DNA of 64,000 bases from Staphylococcus caprae (GCF_002902725.1 NZ_PPRT01000022.1:1-64000); one strand, 5' to 3'. Numbered from the stretch's first letter, positions 28,152 to 39,323 are shown. Made by a program: numbers and translations. Notes: generated by a model from the letters alone, not told the origin.

Positions 28152-29642
28152 TTAATAATTTCTGTCTTGCCAATAAAGCGTTGTATCAAAAGTACCTTCA
28201 GGATAAATAATACATTCGTTATAGCCACTATCTATATTAAAAAAGTCGCTACCAAACGTTTTTAAATCAAGTGAAGGATCTTCGTTAATTGTAACCGTCT
28301 TATCTTGCGTATTAATGTTAATCACATCGCCTTTTTTTATAATCATGTCACGCGCTTTAGGTGGCTTAGGCAACTTCTCATGGGTATAGCTACCTAACAC
28401 ATACGTAGGCATATGGTAATAACTACCGTTTTTAGCAACATAAACGCTAACTGCTGCAATAGGGCGTTGATAAAACTTTCCACTATCTTCCCATTGTTTT
28501 TCATGTACATCGACTGGTATAACACGTTTGGGATATTCAAGTTCTTTATATTTCCAAGTTTTTATTTTAAACGTTGTTCCTGAACGCTCTAAACGCATAT
28601 ACAATACGATGTCATCCCACTTGTAAAACATAGGTAAATTTGTGTACTCATATATTTTCTTTTGTTGGCCTAATTGGTCAAATAACGTTATTACAATACT
28701 ACCTATTGCTTGGCTAGCCCTAGTGTTACGATAGCCAATACTGGCAATCAAACGGTTATCAGTATCATATAAATATTGAGCAAAGTGGGTTGAGCCTTTC
28801 TTTTTTTGATTGACGTGAATTTTACAAGTAGAAACAAAATCCTGAGCAGATTTACCAAAACTGTGTTTATATTCTGCACCGTTCCAACCTGTTGTAGAGG
28901 TGATTGTGTCTTGCTTCAATACAAAAGAGTCTTTAGAACCGGAAAGTTCCATACCTCCACCGGTCGAACCACCTGTATAACCGTCTATATTTGTACTAGC
29001 TGTTTGTTTTGTCCATCCTGTAAAATTACGCATTTCATTATCCCACAGTGTAGGTGTATAATCTTCAACTGGTTTGTCTAAATCATCGTCACCTATCATG
29101 AAATAATCTTCATCGTTTTTAGTAACCATATAATAGCTAGCGTTTTTTAATGCTGTAGCTTGCACAATAACTGGTGTATCTGCTGTACCTGTATTAACTG
29201 CACTAACTTGGTCTGAAATGGCTGTGTTTTTTGTACCTTCAACTGCGTATTTATAAGGGTCTGTAAGTACTACATTAACTTTAAACGACCAAAAACCTAT
29301 CCTATCTTTATCTAGTTCGATAGGACCTTCTATATATGCGTTCCAATACCAATTCTGAGATGTGAATTGTAATCTAACCGGTTCGTCATAATTAAAAAAT
29401 TTAACTAATTCATTTGTTACATCATTAATATCTTTCATACCACCGTGTGAAATATAATCGTTGCGCACGATTAGTGGGAGTTCAAAACGATATTCTTTTA
29501 AATTTCTATTTTTTATAATACTGCCGGGTCTACCGGCTACTTCCTCAGTTTCTAAGGCAAAATTAAAAGAGGGTATTGCAAACCCTCTTTCAACTATCAA
29601 CCACGGAAGTGTTTTATCGTTAACTTTAATTGTATCGAGCAT
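28152..29642 (-). CDS. Distal tail protein (Dit)
   Basis: A 496-residue Sipho_tail family protein that joins the tail tube to the baseplate. The N-terminal Dit fold includes ETEEVAGRPGSII and ends near DPYKYAV. A large insertion (about 200-400) has a galectin/CBM-like look. The C-terminus contains DKTVTINEDPSLDLKTFGSDFF, typical of Dit. It lies between tape measure and spike with gaps of 3 and 12 nt, as in other siphoviruses. Confidence 0.85.
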   Translation of the reverse strand: MLDTIKVNDKTLPWLIVERGFAIPSFNFALETEEVAGRPGSIIKNRNLKEYRFELPLIVRNDYISHGGMKDINDVTNELVKFFNYDEPVRLQFTSQNWYWNAYIEGPIELDKDRIGFWSFKVNVVLTDPYKYAVEGTKNTAISDQVSAVNTGTADTPVIVQATALKNASYYMVTKNDEDYFMIGDDDLDKPVEDYTPTLWDNEMRNFTGWTKQTASTNIDGYTGGSTGGGMELSGSKDSFVLKQDTITSTTGWNGAEYKHSFGKSAQDFVSTCKIHVNQKKKGSTHFAQYLYDTDNRLIASIGYRNTRASQAIGSIVITLFDQLGQQKKIYEYTNLPMFYKWDDIVLYMRLERSGTTFKIKTWKYKELEYPKRVIPVDVHEKQWEDSGKFYQRPIAAVSVYVAKNGSYYHMPTYVLGSYTHEKLPKPPKARDMIIKKGDVININTQDKTVTINEDPSLDLKTFGSDFFNIDSGYNECIIYPEGTFDTTLYWQDRNY

Positions 29643-29645
29643 TAT

Positions 29646-32600
29646 CTAACCTCCTACCGGTTTAAATTTTGCCTTTCTTGATTTTTGTCTATTGTATTTG
29701 TCTATAGAGTTGAAAACTTGTTTTTCGTGTGTGAACTGATCAATGGTAGGGTTAAAGTCCTTGTCTGCTATTTCTTGATTACTACGAGCTAATTGCATAA
29801 GTAGTGAAATTTGTTGTTGTTGTCCTTCAATCATTCTAAGTAGTAACTCAGTATCATTACTGTTACTAGATACACTTTTACTACTAAACGCACTAGGGCG
29901 TTTGTTTCCTTTAGTTTTTGAACCTTGAATATCTTTTGCAGCTAATGCGAGTAATTTCATTGCATCTGTACGACGGTTAGGGTCTGTAGGAATTACCCAT
30001 TCAGGATATCCACCTTCTGCAATATTATACCAACCAGAATTTTTAATAAGTCCACCAGTGGCATAACCATGACCATGACCTATGACGCTAAGCATACTGC
30101 CACCGTATCTTGATTTAGCATAATGAATACCAGCCATTAAGTTGTCTAAACCATTAAGGATATTACCATGTCCGGGCATTTTGAACGCCCTGAATGTAGA
30201 AGGCGTAACCTGTACTAAACCTTGAGCTTCATTACCACCGCTGTTTATATCACGTATGCCTTGGTGTGCGCCTGCATTACCACTTGACTCACTATCTATT
30301 TGCCTGATCCAAGCATTAACATAAGCACCGGAAGTAGGCAGATGATTGGCTCTTAACGCTTTAATAACTTCAGGTCGCCATGCACTTGCTGCACGACTAC
30401 CACCAGATTTACCGCCACCGCCGTTATGTGATTTCAACCACTTAACAGGGTCAATAGGTTTACCATTTCTATGCATTTCGTAGTGTAAGTGAGCTCCTGT
30501 CGAGGCACCTGTATTACCAGAAATACCAAGTTTTGTACCAGGATGTACTTTTTGTCCATTTTTAACAAGCCACTTACTTAAATGACCATAAATTACTTCA
30601 AGCGCGCCACCAATAACAGAAATGTAGTGTCCAAAACCACCTGGCATTTCTTTCGTGTGCGCTGTACCGCTTATTGTCGAATAAACAGGTTCGTATTTGT
30701 AAGGTAAATCAATACCCGGGTGAGCCCAATGGAATGGATAGCCCGGAGGTGGACCATTAGGACTATATGGCGTTGTGATGTTATCTAAATATTTAATATA
30801 TCCGCCATCACCGCCACCTGCTTCTTCAAGCCAATCTTTAACTTTATCTACAGCACCTTTTTTAAGTTTGCCAAACATACCTTTCATCATATTAAAAGGT
30901 AATTCAGCACCTTTAGGGATTCCGAAACTACCCATATTAATACCAAAGATATCGAAGACTTTATTGACTAATTTACCTGGCTTTTCGATGTAATCTAGTA
31001 CATCTCCGATGGCTTTACTTGCAATCTTAGCCATACCTTTACCAGTTTGTACAGCAGTATTGACACCACCTAAAACTTTGCCACCGACTTTAGCGGCTGC
31101 ACCTTTAACGCCACCCCACATATTGCCTAACTTACTACCTAACGAACTATCTGAATCATTAGCTTTACTATGTTTTTCTTTTTTAGGTTTTTTTCCTCCA
31201 CCTATGAGATTACCTAACATCGAACCAATACTGAATTTGGGAATTGTACCTGTATTAAATTGCGGTCTATTTAACATTGCGTGTGTTTGAGCACCATTCA
31301 AAATACGTGTGCCTTTTTGTAGTGGCATAGTTGTATCTTTGGCAGGAGTAATAAATGGTTTTCCTTTAGGAGGAATAACTGTTTCATGTCTAAATCCTCC
31401 AGGACCATTACCTTTTCCTTTATCTCCCACAGTGGCTAGTGTATTTTGGTTTAACTTACCCTTTGTGATGTAACTTTGAGTATGTGTGCTTTCTGTACCA
31501 GTGGACAATTTAATCTTAGGTAGTTTGTCTATGCTAAGTTTTCCGGCTACCCAGTTCACACCATCGATTAATTTATTTAATCCTTTTTTAACGGCATTTA
31601 CCATTCCACCAATATGGCCTTTGATTTTGCCTATAATATTTCTGAGTCCGCCAGCCATAGCGTTGAATGTACCACGAACCTTAGACCAGAGTGTTTTTGC
31701 TAAATTAACAACTGAATTTTTAATTGATCTCCAAGTGCTAACCATACTATTTTTGACTCTGCTAAATGTTCGTTTTGTTCCGCTACTTAGGGCACTCCAA
31801 ACTCTTTTAATGCCACTCCAAAGAGATTTAACGATGTTAACAACTGAATTTTTAATTTTCTTCCAAGTATTAACAAGCCAATTTCTCAATCTACTAAAAA
31901 TTGATTTAGTCAGTTTCCAAATATTATTGAACCAACGCTTAACATTGTTATACCAAGATTTGATGATGGATATTATTCTGTTTTTAATTGAAGTCCAAAG
32001 TTTAATTATCCAGTTTTTAAGTTTGGTAAATATAGATTTAGTAAATTTCCATATATTATTAAACCAACGTTTAATGTTATTATACATGGCTTTTACAATG
32101 GCGATAGTTTTATTCTTAACAAATGTCCAAGTTTTAACAATCCAATTACGTAAGACAGACATTACTTTTTTAATGCCATTCCACATTGAAGTGAATAGTC
32201 TTTTTACAGTAGTGCCCATTGCCCTAACTATTGCAACTGTTTTATTTTTAATGAAATTCCAAGCCGCAACAATCCAAGTACGCAATGTTGAAATGATTCG
32301 ACGAATTCCAATATTCAATGCTCGAATTGAAGCTAACACACTGTTTTTTATCGCATTCCAAACTCGAATAGATACAGCTTTAATGCCGTTCCATACTGCA
32401 GTAACGAACGTTCTTAAACCACTCATAACCACTTTAATACCGTTGATTAAACCTCTGACTAGAGTTAAAACAACGTTTTTTATGGCAGTCCAAACTATGA
32501 CTGAAACGGTTTTAATGCCATTCCATATAGCACTAAAGAAAGCACGTAAAATTCTGAATTCAGCCTTTACTAATGCTAACCAAACTCTAATTATCGTCAT

Positions 32601-35072
32601 TACTGAGTTTTTAATACCGTTCCAAATACCGGTGATATATGGTTTCAAGAATCCAAATGTAGCAATTGCTGCAGCTTTAATGGAATTCCAGGCAGTAATT
32701 ACAAAGTTTCTGAAAGTTGCGTTGTTTTTCCACAAATATATAATTGCAGCAGTTAATGCGCCAATAATTGTAATAACAATACCTACCGGACCAGTCATAA
32801 ATCGAATTGCTAAACCTAAACCACGTGTAGCTAACGCTGCAGCTTTAGTAACACCCGTCCAAACTACTGTTGCAGCACTTGCTAGTTTAGTTTTGAGTGT
32901 TGCAAACGCCCCAGCTTTACCGAAGAGTGTTTCGGCACCAGTTGCAGCTAATAAAGCTGTTCTGAAAATAGCGAATTGAGGCACTAATGACATTAATGCC
33001 CCACCCATTACCGTTAAAACGCCTAATAAAGCACCTACAGCTGGATGTGCATTTACAACTTTAGCGATAAAACCTGTAATCGCTGTTGTTACTTTCAACA
33101 TTACAGCCCCTACCGGAGCCATACCTTTTACAATACCAACAATGATACTGCCGATATTTTTAAGTAGTTGCCAAACAACAGGTCCATTTTCTTCTAAATA
33201 TTTTAAGAAGTCTTTGAAACCTTCTGTGTTTTTTAAGTTTTTAGCCCAATTTTTAAATGATTCACTGACTTGTTCAGTTGCTACTAAAACTTTATGTGAA
33301 TGTCCTGCAAAAGCCCCAAATAAACTAAATATTCCACTAAATACATTGCCGAATATTCTACCCACAATAGGTAAGTTTGCTTTTGTATAATCAATAAATC
33401 TTGCTATACCTTTATCTGTTTGACTGCTATTTGCGAATTTATTAAATTTGTTTGCTAATCCTTCTAATTGTTGTCCTGCCCATGTAAATAAAGGGCCAAA
33501 TTGAGTGAATATGTGTGTGAGTCCATCTCCAACCTTCATTGCAGAGTTTAAAATATTTTGGAATATAGGAGGACCAATGTTGTTGATCATTTTGAATGCA
33601 TTATTCGCATTTTGTGATGATTTTACCCAATCTCTCATACGTCCTGATGCTGCAGCAATCTGATTTGTAGTTTTAGTGATGAAAGGCGTAAGTCTTGTTA
33701 ACGCAATACGTGCTATATTAATGCCGTTAGACATTGTATTGAATATTGCTGCTTGATTTGCTTGTACTAGACCTTTCCATTGGTTCTGCAAACCACTCAA
33801 AGATGCTTTATAACGTGTGACTTCTGCTGTAACGGCTAGTTGTCCATCTTCTAACATTTTTAAAGCTGTCGTTGCTTGTCCACTGAAAGCTGTAATAGCA
33901 TCCAACGCAGTACCATAAACACCAGCCATACCAATAGCGCCACCTGTTGCTGCAGTTGCTGCGCCACCAATTCCAGCAATCGCACTTACTGCACTTCCAG
34001 CTACAGGAATAACGGTACTAATATTGGAAACTAAGCCACCAAAACCTATACCATTAACCACATAACCTACGTTACGGAAACTATCTCCAATAGCATCGAT
34101 TTTTCGTTGAGTTTCTGTCCACGCATTACCCATACGAGCAAACATACCACTTATACCTGCAGCTTTTATTTGCTCACGTTCAAATTCTTTAAGTTCGTCA
34201 GTTGTTTCATCAATACGTCCTTGCAATACATTGTATGCTGTGGCCTCTTTTAAAGCTGAAATAGAAGCTTTATCTAATTTAGAAGGTAACTGTGACACTT
34301 CTCTATTCAATGCAGCATATGAACGCTCAGCTTGGTCTGCATCTTTTTTAGCTGAACTCATCGCAGCTTTAGCAGTAGTCATTGCCTCACGGTTTGCATC
34401 ACTAAAATCTTGCAAAGCGTTTTTTGCATTAACTGTGGCTACTTTAGATTCATTCAAATCACGTTTAGCACTATCAACAGAACGAGATAAATTGTTATAT
34501 TCAGTTTTTGCAGTTGTAAGTTGACGACCTAATGCCTCTAATTCTCTTTCAGATGCGTTACCGGAATCTTTCAACTCATCAAACTCTTGTTGTAAGCTAT
34601 CTACAGAGCTTTTAGCGTTTCTCATTTTAGCACTTAAAGCTGTAACTGTGTTTTGCATATGTTTCTGTGCATTTTGCGCATCGCTAACATTTTTCTTATA
34701 TTGTTTTAACTCATTGTCCATTTCTTCATAAGTTCTAGACAAAGATTCATAATTTCTCTTAGCACTTTGTGCAGATTTAGCAGCCTCTTCTAATTTGTCA
34801 TTTGCACTTTCTTGTGCACGTTTGAGTTGGTCAACTTTTTTCTGCGCTTGTTCACTCGCTCTACCTTGTTGAGTGAGTTTTTTATTTAAACTTTCAATTT
34901 CAGTTTCATACTTTTCAACTGATCTTTCAGCTTTATCAAATGTCGAAAGGTTTTTCTTCATTTCAGCATCAGTTGTTTGCAACTTACGCTTTAAGTTGGC
35001 CATCCCTTTGTCAATATCTGAAGTATCGAGTCCGAGGTCGATTGTAAAACCTTCGATTTTTTCGTGTGCCAT
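29646..35072 (-). CDS. Tape measure protein with M23 and transglycosylase domains
   Basis: An 1808-residue protein that sets tail length and is delivered during DNA injection. N-terminal ~300 residues: coiled coil. Middle: hydrophobic segments and a tryptophan-rich array of repeats of the form WNxIKNxxxxIV. C-terminus: M23 metallo-endopeptidase (about 1456-1544, HPGIDLP and GAHLHYEMH) and a lysozyme-like transglycosylase (about 1560-1680, [24 protein letters not shown]). Both would open peptidoglycan during infection. RBS AAGGAGAG. Confidence 0.93.
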   Translation of the reverse strand: MAHEKIEGFTIDLGLDTSDIDKGMANLKRKLQTTDAEMKKNLSTFDKAERSVEKYETEIESLNKKLTQQGRASEQAQKKVDQLKRAQESANDKLEEAAKSAQSAKRNYESLSRTYEEMDNELKQYKKNVSDAQNAQKHMQNTVTALSAKMRNAKSSVDSLQQEFDELKDSGNASERELEALGRQLTTAKTEYNNLSRSVDSAKRDLNESKVATVNAKNALQDFSDANREAMTTAKAAMSSAKKDADQAERSYAALNREVSQLPSKLDKASISALKEATAYNVLQGRIDETTDELKEFEREQIKAAGISGMFARMGNAWTETQRKIDAIGDSFRNVGYVVNGIGFGGLVSNISTVIPVAGSAVSAIAGIGGAATAATGGAIGMAGVYGTALDAITAFSGQATTALKMLEDGQLAVTAEVTRYKASLSGLQNQWKGLVQANQAAIFNTMSNGINIARIALTRLTPFITKTTNQIAAASGRMRDWVKSSQNANNAFKMINNIGPPIFQNILNSAMKVGDGLTHIFTQFGPLFTWAGQQLEGLANKFNKFANSSQTDKGIARFIDYTKANLPIVGRIFGNVFSGIFSLFGAFAGHSHKVLVATEQVSESFKNWAKNLKNTEGFKDFLKYLEENGPVVWQLLKNIGSIIVGIVKGMAPVGAVMLKVTTAITGFIAKVVNAHPAVGALLGVLTVMGGALMSLVPQFAIFRTALLAATGAETLFGKAGAFATLKTKLASAATVVWTGVTKAAALATRGLGLAIRFMTGPVGIVITIIGALTAAIIYLWKNNATFRNFVITAWNSIKAAAIATFGFLKPYITGIWNGIKNSVMTIIRVWLALVKAEFRILRAFFSAIWNGIKTVSVIVWTAIKNVVLTLVRGLINGIKVVMSGLRTFVTAVWNGIKAVSIRVWNAIKNSVLASIRALNIGIRRIISTLRTWIVAAWNFIKNKTVAIVRAMGTTVKRLFTSMWNGIKKVMSVLRNWIVKTWTFVKNKTIAIVKAMYNNIKRWFNNIWKFTKSIFTKLKNWIIKLWTSIKNRIISIIKSWYNNVKRWFNNIWKLTKSIFSRLRNWLVNTWKKIKNSVVNIVKSLWSGIKRVWSALSSGTKRTFSRVKNSMVSTWRSIKNSVVNLAKTLWSKVRGTFNAMAGGLRNIIGKIKGHIGGMVNAVKKGLNKLIDGVNWVAGKLSIDKLPKIKLSTGTESTHTQSYITKGKLNQNTLATVGDKGKGNGPGGFRHETVIPPKGKPFITPAKDTTMPLQKGTRILNGAQTHAMLNRPQFNTGTIPKFSIGSMLGNLIGGGKKPKKEKHSKANDSDSSLGSKLGNMWGGVKGAAAKVGGKVLGGVNTAVQTGKGMAKIASKAIGDVLDYIEKPGKLVNKVFDIFGINMGSFGIPKGAELPFNMMKGMFGKLKKGAVDKVKDWLEEAGGGDGGYIKYLDNITTPYSPNGPPPGYPFHWAHPGIDLPYKYEPVYSTISGTAHTKEMPGGFGHYISVIGGALEVIYGHLSKWLVKNGQKVHPGTKLGISGNTGASTGAHLHYEMHRNGKPIDPVKWLKSHNGGGGKSGGSRAASAWRPEVIKALRANHLPTSGAYVNAWIRQIDSESSGNAGAHQGIRDINSGGNEAQGLVQVTPSTFRAFKMPGHGNILNGLDNLMAGIHYAKSRYGGSMLSVIGHGHGYATGGLIKNSGWYNIAEGGYPEWVIPTDPNRRTDAMKLLALAAKDIQGSKTKGNKRPSAFSSKSVSSNSNDTELLLRMIEGQQQQISLLMQLARSNQEIADKDFNPTIDQFTHEKQVFNSIDKYNRQKSRKAKFKPVGG

Positions 35073-35111
35073 ATATTCACTCTCCTTTCTTCAAAATTTT
35101 TGATACAAAAA

Positions 35112-35138
35112 AAGAGGGAGCAAATCACGCCCCCTCTT
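35112..35138 (-). terminator. Terminator between gpGT and tape measure gene
   Basis: Stem AAGAGGG (35112-35118) with CCCTCTT (35132-35138) and T7 on the minus strand. It overlaps the end of the gpGT reading frame. Confidence 0.8.
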
Positions 35139-35382
35139 CTCTAGGGTCTTTGCCGGTTATCGCAGCTATTAATGATTCGTTTGCCCCTACTTTCTTAACT
35201 TTTGCATCTTTTTTATCATTCATAATTCGGAGAAGTTGGTATATATCCGTGTTGTCAATCTCCGGCATTTTCCAACCATTCTCCATCAATTCTTTATATA
35301 ACGTATCAAGATATTCAGATTGTTTTTCGTAAGTAAAGTCTTCAGGTTTTAAACGGGAGTCGTCTATTTCGTTGTCTTTCCC
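35125..35382 (-). CDS. gpT-like extension of the tail assembly chaperone (via -1 frameshift)
   Basis: An open frame with no start of its own begins at the slippery heptamer GGGAAAG (plus-strand CTTTCCC, 35376-35382) near the 3' end of the gpG gene and runs 83 codons to TGA at 35125. The 0 frame reads GAG GGA AAG, matching the X XXY YYZ layout; slipping back one base joins it to gpG, giving a gpGT fusion of about 185 residues. The lambda G/GT site is the same heptamer. The extension is charged and helical, ending GKDPREEGA. Confidence 0.8.
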   Translation of the reverse strand, partial: GKDNEIDDSRLKPEDFTYEKQSEYLDTLYKELMENGWKMPEIDNTDIYQLLRIMNDKKDAKVKKVGANESLIAAITGKDPREEGA

Positions 35383-35681
35383 TCGTCACCTAAAATACCT
35401 GATAATTGTTCCATTGCTACACGTAACACATCACGTGCATCTAAACCATCTTCAAATTGTTCTGGTGTGAATTGATCATCATATAAGTCGTGAGCTACAA
35501 AGCCATATAACTTATCTAATAATTCATCGTCAAATTCTCCACCGTCGTTTTCAAGTTTTTGGAATTCTTTACCTAATTTGAAACCTTTACGTGCCACGCT
35601 ACCTTTAATAAAAGCAGGTGCATGGTACTTTTTGATTTCCCCGTTTTCATCTTGTAATTCAATATATTTTTTAACTGCCAT
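35364..35681 (-). CDS. Tail assembly chaperone gpG
   Basis: A 105-residue acidic helical protein (MAVKKYIELQDENGEIKKYH) between major tail and tape measure genes, where siphoviruses encode the chaperone that loads the tape measure. The normal stop TAG at 35364 lies just after the slippery site, so most product is gpG and a fraction is gpGT. RBS AAGGAGA. Confidence 0.82.
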   Translation of the reverse strand: MAVKKYIELQDENGEIKKYHAPAFIKGSVARKGFKLGKEFQKLENDGGEFDDELLDKLYGFVAHDLYDDQFTPEQFEDGLDARDVLRVAMEQLSGILGDEGKTTK

Positions 35682-35755
35682 AGTTTATATTCTCCTTTTC
35701 ATCGGGTTTTCTATTCGTCCGAATAATTAGTTTTTTTATTTTTGTATACAAAAAT

Positions 35756-35773
35756 AGACGACCGAAGTCGTCT
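35756..35773 (-). terminator. Terminator after the major tail protein gene
   Basis: Perfect 7-bp stem AGACGAC (35756-35762) with GTCGTCT (35767-35773); the minus strand continues ATTTTTGTATAC. Likely sets a high level for the tail tube protein relative to downstream genes. Confidence 0.8.
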
Positions 35774-35781
35774 AATAATCC

Positions 35782-36441
35782 TTATGCTTCAGGTTGAGTG
35801 CCGTCAGTTGTTCGTACTGCTAATGGTTCAGCACCAGTTTGAACTTTATCAAACGTTTTCTCTGCGCCGAAAATTGAAGAAAAGATAGCGTCACGACCTT
35901 CAGTTGAACCTTTTGGATCATAAGCCATCATAACTGCTAATTCTTCAGTAAATCCGTCGACGTAACGTTCCATGAATTGACCTTCAATTTCATCTGAACC
36001 GAATTCTACTTTATCTTCTTTCGTTTGCCCTTCTTTGTCTGGACGAGTGAATACACCTTTTGAAAGTCCAAACCACTCAGTAGAGCCATCTTCCATAGTA
36101 CGTGGGATAGCAACCGCTGTATATGTGATACCTGCTGATTTACCAAAACCATAAACGTTTTTAGCTGATTCATGTTCAATTAATCCTAATAAGTCTTTTT
36201 GAACATCAATTGGTAATTTATGGAAAGTTAGAGATAATTGTGTTTCTCCTGCTGATTTAGCAATTTCTGCCACTTTGTTTGAACCATAAGCTTTTTCTAA
36301 TTCTTCACCGAATTCGATTTTTAACTCTTGTACATAGTCAACTTCTTTAACGTTTGAAGTTGTAACGTTTTTGCCATCTTCACTTTGGATAACTGCATAA
36401 TACATTTTTCCTAAACCTGTTGCAGCATTATATCTAGCCAT
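35782..36441 (-). CDS. Major tail tube protein
   Basis: A 219-residue phage major tail protein (phi13/TP901 family look), starting MARYNAATGLGKMYYAVI. ATG 36441 is behind AAGGAGG; the frame extends 9 codons upstream across that site and was trimmed. Terminators flank the gene on both sides. Confidence 0.85.
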   Translation of the reverse strand: MARYNAATGLGKMYYAVIQSEDGKNVTTSNVKEVDYVQELKIEFGEELEKAYGSNKVAEIAKSAGETQLSLTFHKLPIDVQKDLLGLIEHESAKNVYGFGKSAGITYTAVAIPRTMEDGSTEWFGLSKGVFTRPDKEGQTKEDKVEFGSDEIEGQFMERYVDGFTEELAVMMAYDPKGSTEGRDAIFSSIFGAEKTFDKVQTGAEPLAVRTTDGTQPEA

Positions 36442-36473
36442 TAATAATTCCTCCTTAATTTTGAGCATAAAAA

Positions 36474-36506
36474 TAGCCTTCCATTACTCATGGAAAACTA
36501 GCCTAT
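36474..36506 (-). terminator. Terminator before the major tail protein gene
   Basis: Stem TTCCAT/ATGGAA with an outer TAGCC/GGCTA-like arm; the minus strand continues TATTTTTATGC. It overlaps the end of the completion-protein gene. Confidence 0.6.
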
Positions 36507-36893
36507 ATGTCTTAATTCATCTATTGTGTATGGATTGCCACGATAACGTCGTGCATCCATATATATTTTAATTTCGTGGTCATATTCATCGATTCCATCT
36601 TGTTGTCTGAAACCGATGTCCCACATTGTTTTGCGTATTTCTTCTTGAATAAGTTTGACCACATCATATTGTGGCCCTCTCACATCAATTTGATATAAGT
36701 ATTCTGTGGTTAAAGAAACATCACTTGCATACGTTGATGGATGTGGTGCAGCTAAAGGTGTGATTAAAATATAAGGCCCTGATGTATCGGCAGTTTCATC
36801 ATAATGATAGGCACGAATACGACCTGTACAATATTGAGCAACTGTTGCGTTTTTTAATAAATATTTTTGTAAAGTTTTCAACATATCAAACAT
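36498..36893 (-). CDS. Tail completion / terminator protein
   Basis: A 131-residue protein like the DUF3168/DUF806 tail-completion family, in the usual slot between the gp10-like gene and the major tail gene. ATG 36893 is one base past the previous stop; GGCAGGTG is at 9 nt. A GTG-initiated form four codons longer starts inside that ribosome binding site and was not chosen. Confidence 0.7.
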   Translation of the reverse strand: MFDMLKTLQKYLLKNATVAQYCTGRIRAYHYDETADTSGPYILITPLAAPHPSTYASDVSLTTEYLYQIDVRGPQYDVVKLIQEEIRKTMWDIGFRQQDGIDEYDHEIKIYMDARRYRGNPYTIDELRHIG

Positions 36894-36894
36894 T

Positions 36895-37290
36895 TTACAA
36901 GTCACCTGCCATTGATTGTTTTATGATTTCTCTATATGGTTTTTCTGTAGTAAACATGGTTCTAGCAATTGCACCTTTACCTCGAGGAGTTGGGTTTTTC
37001 ACTGTTCCCCATTCGTTAAGATGAATGATTGCATAACGGTTCATTGGTCCTTGCCAATGCACTTTGACCATTCTTGTTTTACCGTATATATAGTAAGGAT
37101 CGGTTACTTCAATCTCCTCAATACTTGCTCCTGTATCTCTGAAAACTTGGAAATTTGTTTTTAAGACACTTACAAAGTATTTAGAGCCTCGTCTTAAAGC
37201 CTTATCTTGCGCTTTAACCATTTCACCTTCACCATATTTCTCACCGATTTTACGCAACATCTGATGGACACCTTTAATTTCCACACTCAT
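36895..37290 (-). CDS. HK97 gp10-like head-tail/tail protein
   Basis: A 131-residue basic protein (MSVEIKGVHQMLRKIGEKYG, later HLNEWGTVKNPTPRGKGAIART) resembling the HK97 gp10 family that takes part in tail assembly and joining. It overlaps the adaptor gene upstream by 4 nt. Confidence 0.75.
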   Translation of the reverse strand: MSVEIKGVHQMLRKIGEKYGEGEMVKAQDKALRRGSKYFVSVLKTNFQVFRDTGASIEEIEVTDPYYIYGKTRMVKVHWQGPMNRYAIIHLNEWGTVKNPTPRGKGAIARTMFTTEKPYREIIKQSMAGDL

Positions 37291-37640
37291 TGTTTTAAAC
37301 TTCCAATCACTTTTAAATTACGGTGATAATCTGTATCGTCAAAAGTTTGAATCACATTAAATTTCTTTCCTTTGTAGCGGGATAATGCTATTTCAAAATA
37401 CATATCATCAGTAATTTCATTGTCCATTGGGTACCACGTAACCATTGTTATGCTTGCTTCTTTATCTGTCATATCCAAATCCTTTTGCGATGGAGAATAT
37501 ACATTGGCGAAACATCGATAAATCACTTCATCTACCGTTTCACCAGGCATAAAATCATCTGATGGCATTGCTTTATAAAAAATGACTGGTGTTCTCATAT
37601 CTCCACCAGCCACAAAATCTCTATTTGATTGTGCCATCAT
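37287..37640 (-). CDS. Head-tail adaptor (SPP1 gp16-like)
   Basis: A 117-residue head closure protein, beta-rich (DMRTPVIFYKA at the N-terminus, FNVIQTFDDTDYHRNLKVIG at the C-terminus). Overlaps both neighbours, so it is translated as part of the connector cassette. Confidence 0.75.
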   Translation of the reverse strand: MMAQSNRDFVAGGDMRTPVIFYKAMPSDDFMPGETVDEVIYRCFANVYSPSQKDLDMTDKEASITMVTWYPMDNEITDDMYFEIALSRYKGKKFNVIQTFDDTDYHRNLKVIGSLKQ

Positions 37641-37908
37641 CTGACACCTCCATATTTATGATTTGAAATTGAACAATACTTGATAAAAAGTTGTTGTGAA
37701 ATTCTTCTAACTTATCATTGAATACGTAACGCGTACGTTCAAATACTAATTCTCGCCCTAACGAACTTTCATCCATTTCAAACGGGCCACATTTAGCCTG
37801 TATATCTTGATATGACATTTCTAAATCGTTTTTAATACGTTCGTCTTCCATGTCATAAAAAATACGATTTCTCGATTTAAATTCAGTTACATGTTTGTCT
37901 GTAACCAT
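37621..37908 (-). CDS. Head-tail connector (gp6/gp15-like)
   Basis: A 95-residue helical protein in the position of the connector ring that binds the portal. It overlaps the adaptor gene by 20 nt. The Shine-Dalgarno is weak, consistent with coupling to the small gene just upstream, which ends 5 nt before its ATG. Assignment is by position and length. Confidence 0.7.
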   Translation of the reverse strand: MVTDKHVTEFKSRNRIFYDMEDERIKNDLEMSYQDIQAKCGPFEMDESSLGRELVFERTRYVFNDKLEEFHNNFLSSIVQFQIINMEVSDDGTIK

Positions 37909-37913
37909 TCAAA

Positions 37914-38084
37914 TCACTTCGTTTCTTTGATGCGTTCTAAGAAAGGTCCCTCATAGCCTTTATCTGATAAAGTTTTTTCAACTTCTTCAGCACGTTTTAC
38001 TGACATTTCTACTTTGTCATTCTTTTTTAAAGACTTATCTAACTGTTTGTCTTTATAATTTTTTAAAACTTTAAATTCAGCCAT
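37914..38084 (-). CDS. Small basic phage head protein
   Basis: A 56-residue ORF starting MAEFKVLKNYKDKQLDKSLK, rich in Lys/Glu, behind GGAGGG. It lies between the capsid gene and the connector genes. Many staphylococcal and bacillar phages have a small protein here; function unknown. Confidence 0.65.
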   Translation of the reverse strand: MAEFKVLKNYKDKQLDKSLKKNDKVEMSVKRAEEVEKTLSDKGYEGPFLERIKETK

Positions 38085-38096
38085 TAGTAACCCTCC

Positions 38097-39305
38097 TTAT
38101 GCTTCTGGTGTATTTGATGCAGCAGGTGCTCCGAATGCACTAAAATCTACATCATATACGAATGAAGTTTTGTTATCATCTGGCTCTGCGTATAAGAATT
38201 GTTTAGCGGTGTACAAGTCCATATCCTCTAATGCTAATGTTTGGTCGAACTCACGAACGATGACTTCACTGCCTGCATAGAAGTTGTAACGTGTTTTATC
38301 GAATGCTACTGCTTTGCCTTGTGGTACAAACTCAGATTGTTCGAATGTAACGTTAAATGGTACTGGACTTACAAACTGGCCATTGTGTAATTGCATAAAT
38401 GCAATACCAGTATAAATGTAATCTGCAGGGTTTAACGCAATAACAACATTATTTAGTACGCTTGCACCTTTAGAACGTTTAACATTACCATCTTTATCGT
38501 AATATTCTTTAATAGATAAGTTTTTGATGATATTGCCAATTTCTTTAATTGATGTTTCTGCGTCAGCTAATGTTACTGTACCATCAGAAGCTTTTTCTGA
38601 TACTGCTCCATTTGTACGATTAATTTCATTCATTAATCCTACTGGTTGATTCTTAGCAGCTCCTAAACCTTGAATTGCAGTTTTTTCAATTGCTACTGCA
38701 TATGCTTCTTTGATTTGTAAACGTACATATCGGTCAACCCATTGTACACCGGCATCTTTTAAATCTTTAGGAACAACAACAAATGCAGTCGCTTTACCTA
38801 GCGTTACATCTTGTTCAAAGAATGAAGTCTCTAATTGGCCTTTAATTTCTGAGAACACTGGTCCCCATACAACTTGGCCTTCAGGAACTGAACGAATCAC
38901 ACGTGCACGTAAACCTGTACGTTGAATAGAGATGTGTTTTAATAATGGATGCTCAGTTTCGATATCTTCAAAGATACGGTCTACAACTGTTTCAGGTAAT
39001 AATTCTCCATCTTTCCAATAAGTATCTGTATTAACATGATCTTCCGAAACTAAGGCATTGTAAAATTTCTTTTCTTCGTTAGTTAAACGGTTAACGTTAC
39101 GTGCATTTAACACTGCATTGTCACCTTGTTCTTGTTTCATGTCTTTACGAATTGCGTTTGCTAATTCTTCAGAATAAGCATTCATATATTCTGTGTATTT
39201 CTCTTTTACTTCTTCATCAGAAGCTTTAGGGCTCATATCCGAAAACTCTTTTAAAAGTTTTTGCGAATTTTGGAATTCTTGTTTATTTTCTAAATCAATC
39301 GCCAT
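38097..39305 (-). CDS. Major capsid protein (HK97 fold)
   Basis: A 402-residue phage capsid protein. The first ~110 residues are a charged helical scaffold-like delta domain (EFQNSQKLLKEFSD and so on), probably removed by the adjacent protease. The rest is the HK97 fold. RBS AAGGAGG. Confidence 0.92.
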   Translation of the reverse strand: MAIDLENKQEFQNSQKLLKEFSDMSPKASDEEVKEKYTEYMNAYSEELANAIRKDMKQEQGDNAVLNARNVNRLTNEEKKFYNALVSEDHVNTDTYWKDGELLPETVVDRIFEDIETEHPLLKHISIQRTGLRARVIRSVPEGQVVWGPVFSEIKGQLETSFFEQDVTLGKATAFVVVPKDLKDAGVQWVDRYVRLQIKEAYAVAIEKTAIQGLGAAKNQPVGLMNEINRTNGAVSEKASDGTVTLADAETSIKEIGNIIKNLSIKEYYDKDGNVKRSKGASVLNNVVIALNPADYIYTGIAFMQLHNGQFVSPVPFNVTFEQSEFVPQGKAVAFDKTRYNFYAGSEVIVREFDQTLALEDMDLYTAKQFLYAEPDDNKTSFVYDVDFSAFGAPAASNTPEA

Positions 39306-39323
39306 TATAATTGGCCTCCTTTA

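Noticed and set aside
31486..32979. Plus-strand ORF of 497 codons
   Set aside because: It is antisense to the repetitive tryptophan-rich part of the tape measure gene. Its length follows from the repeats; composition is Leu/Ile/Thr-rich without domain or ribosome binding site.
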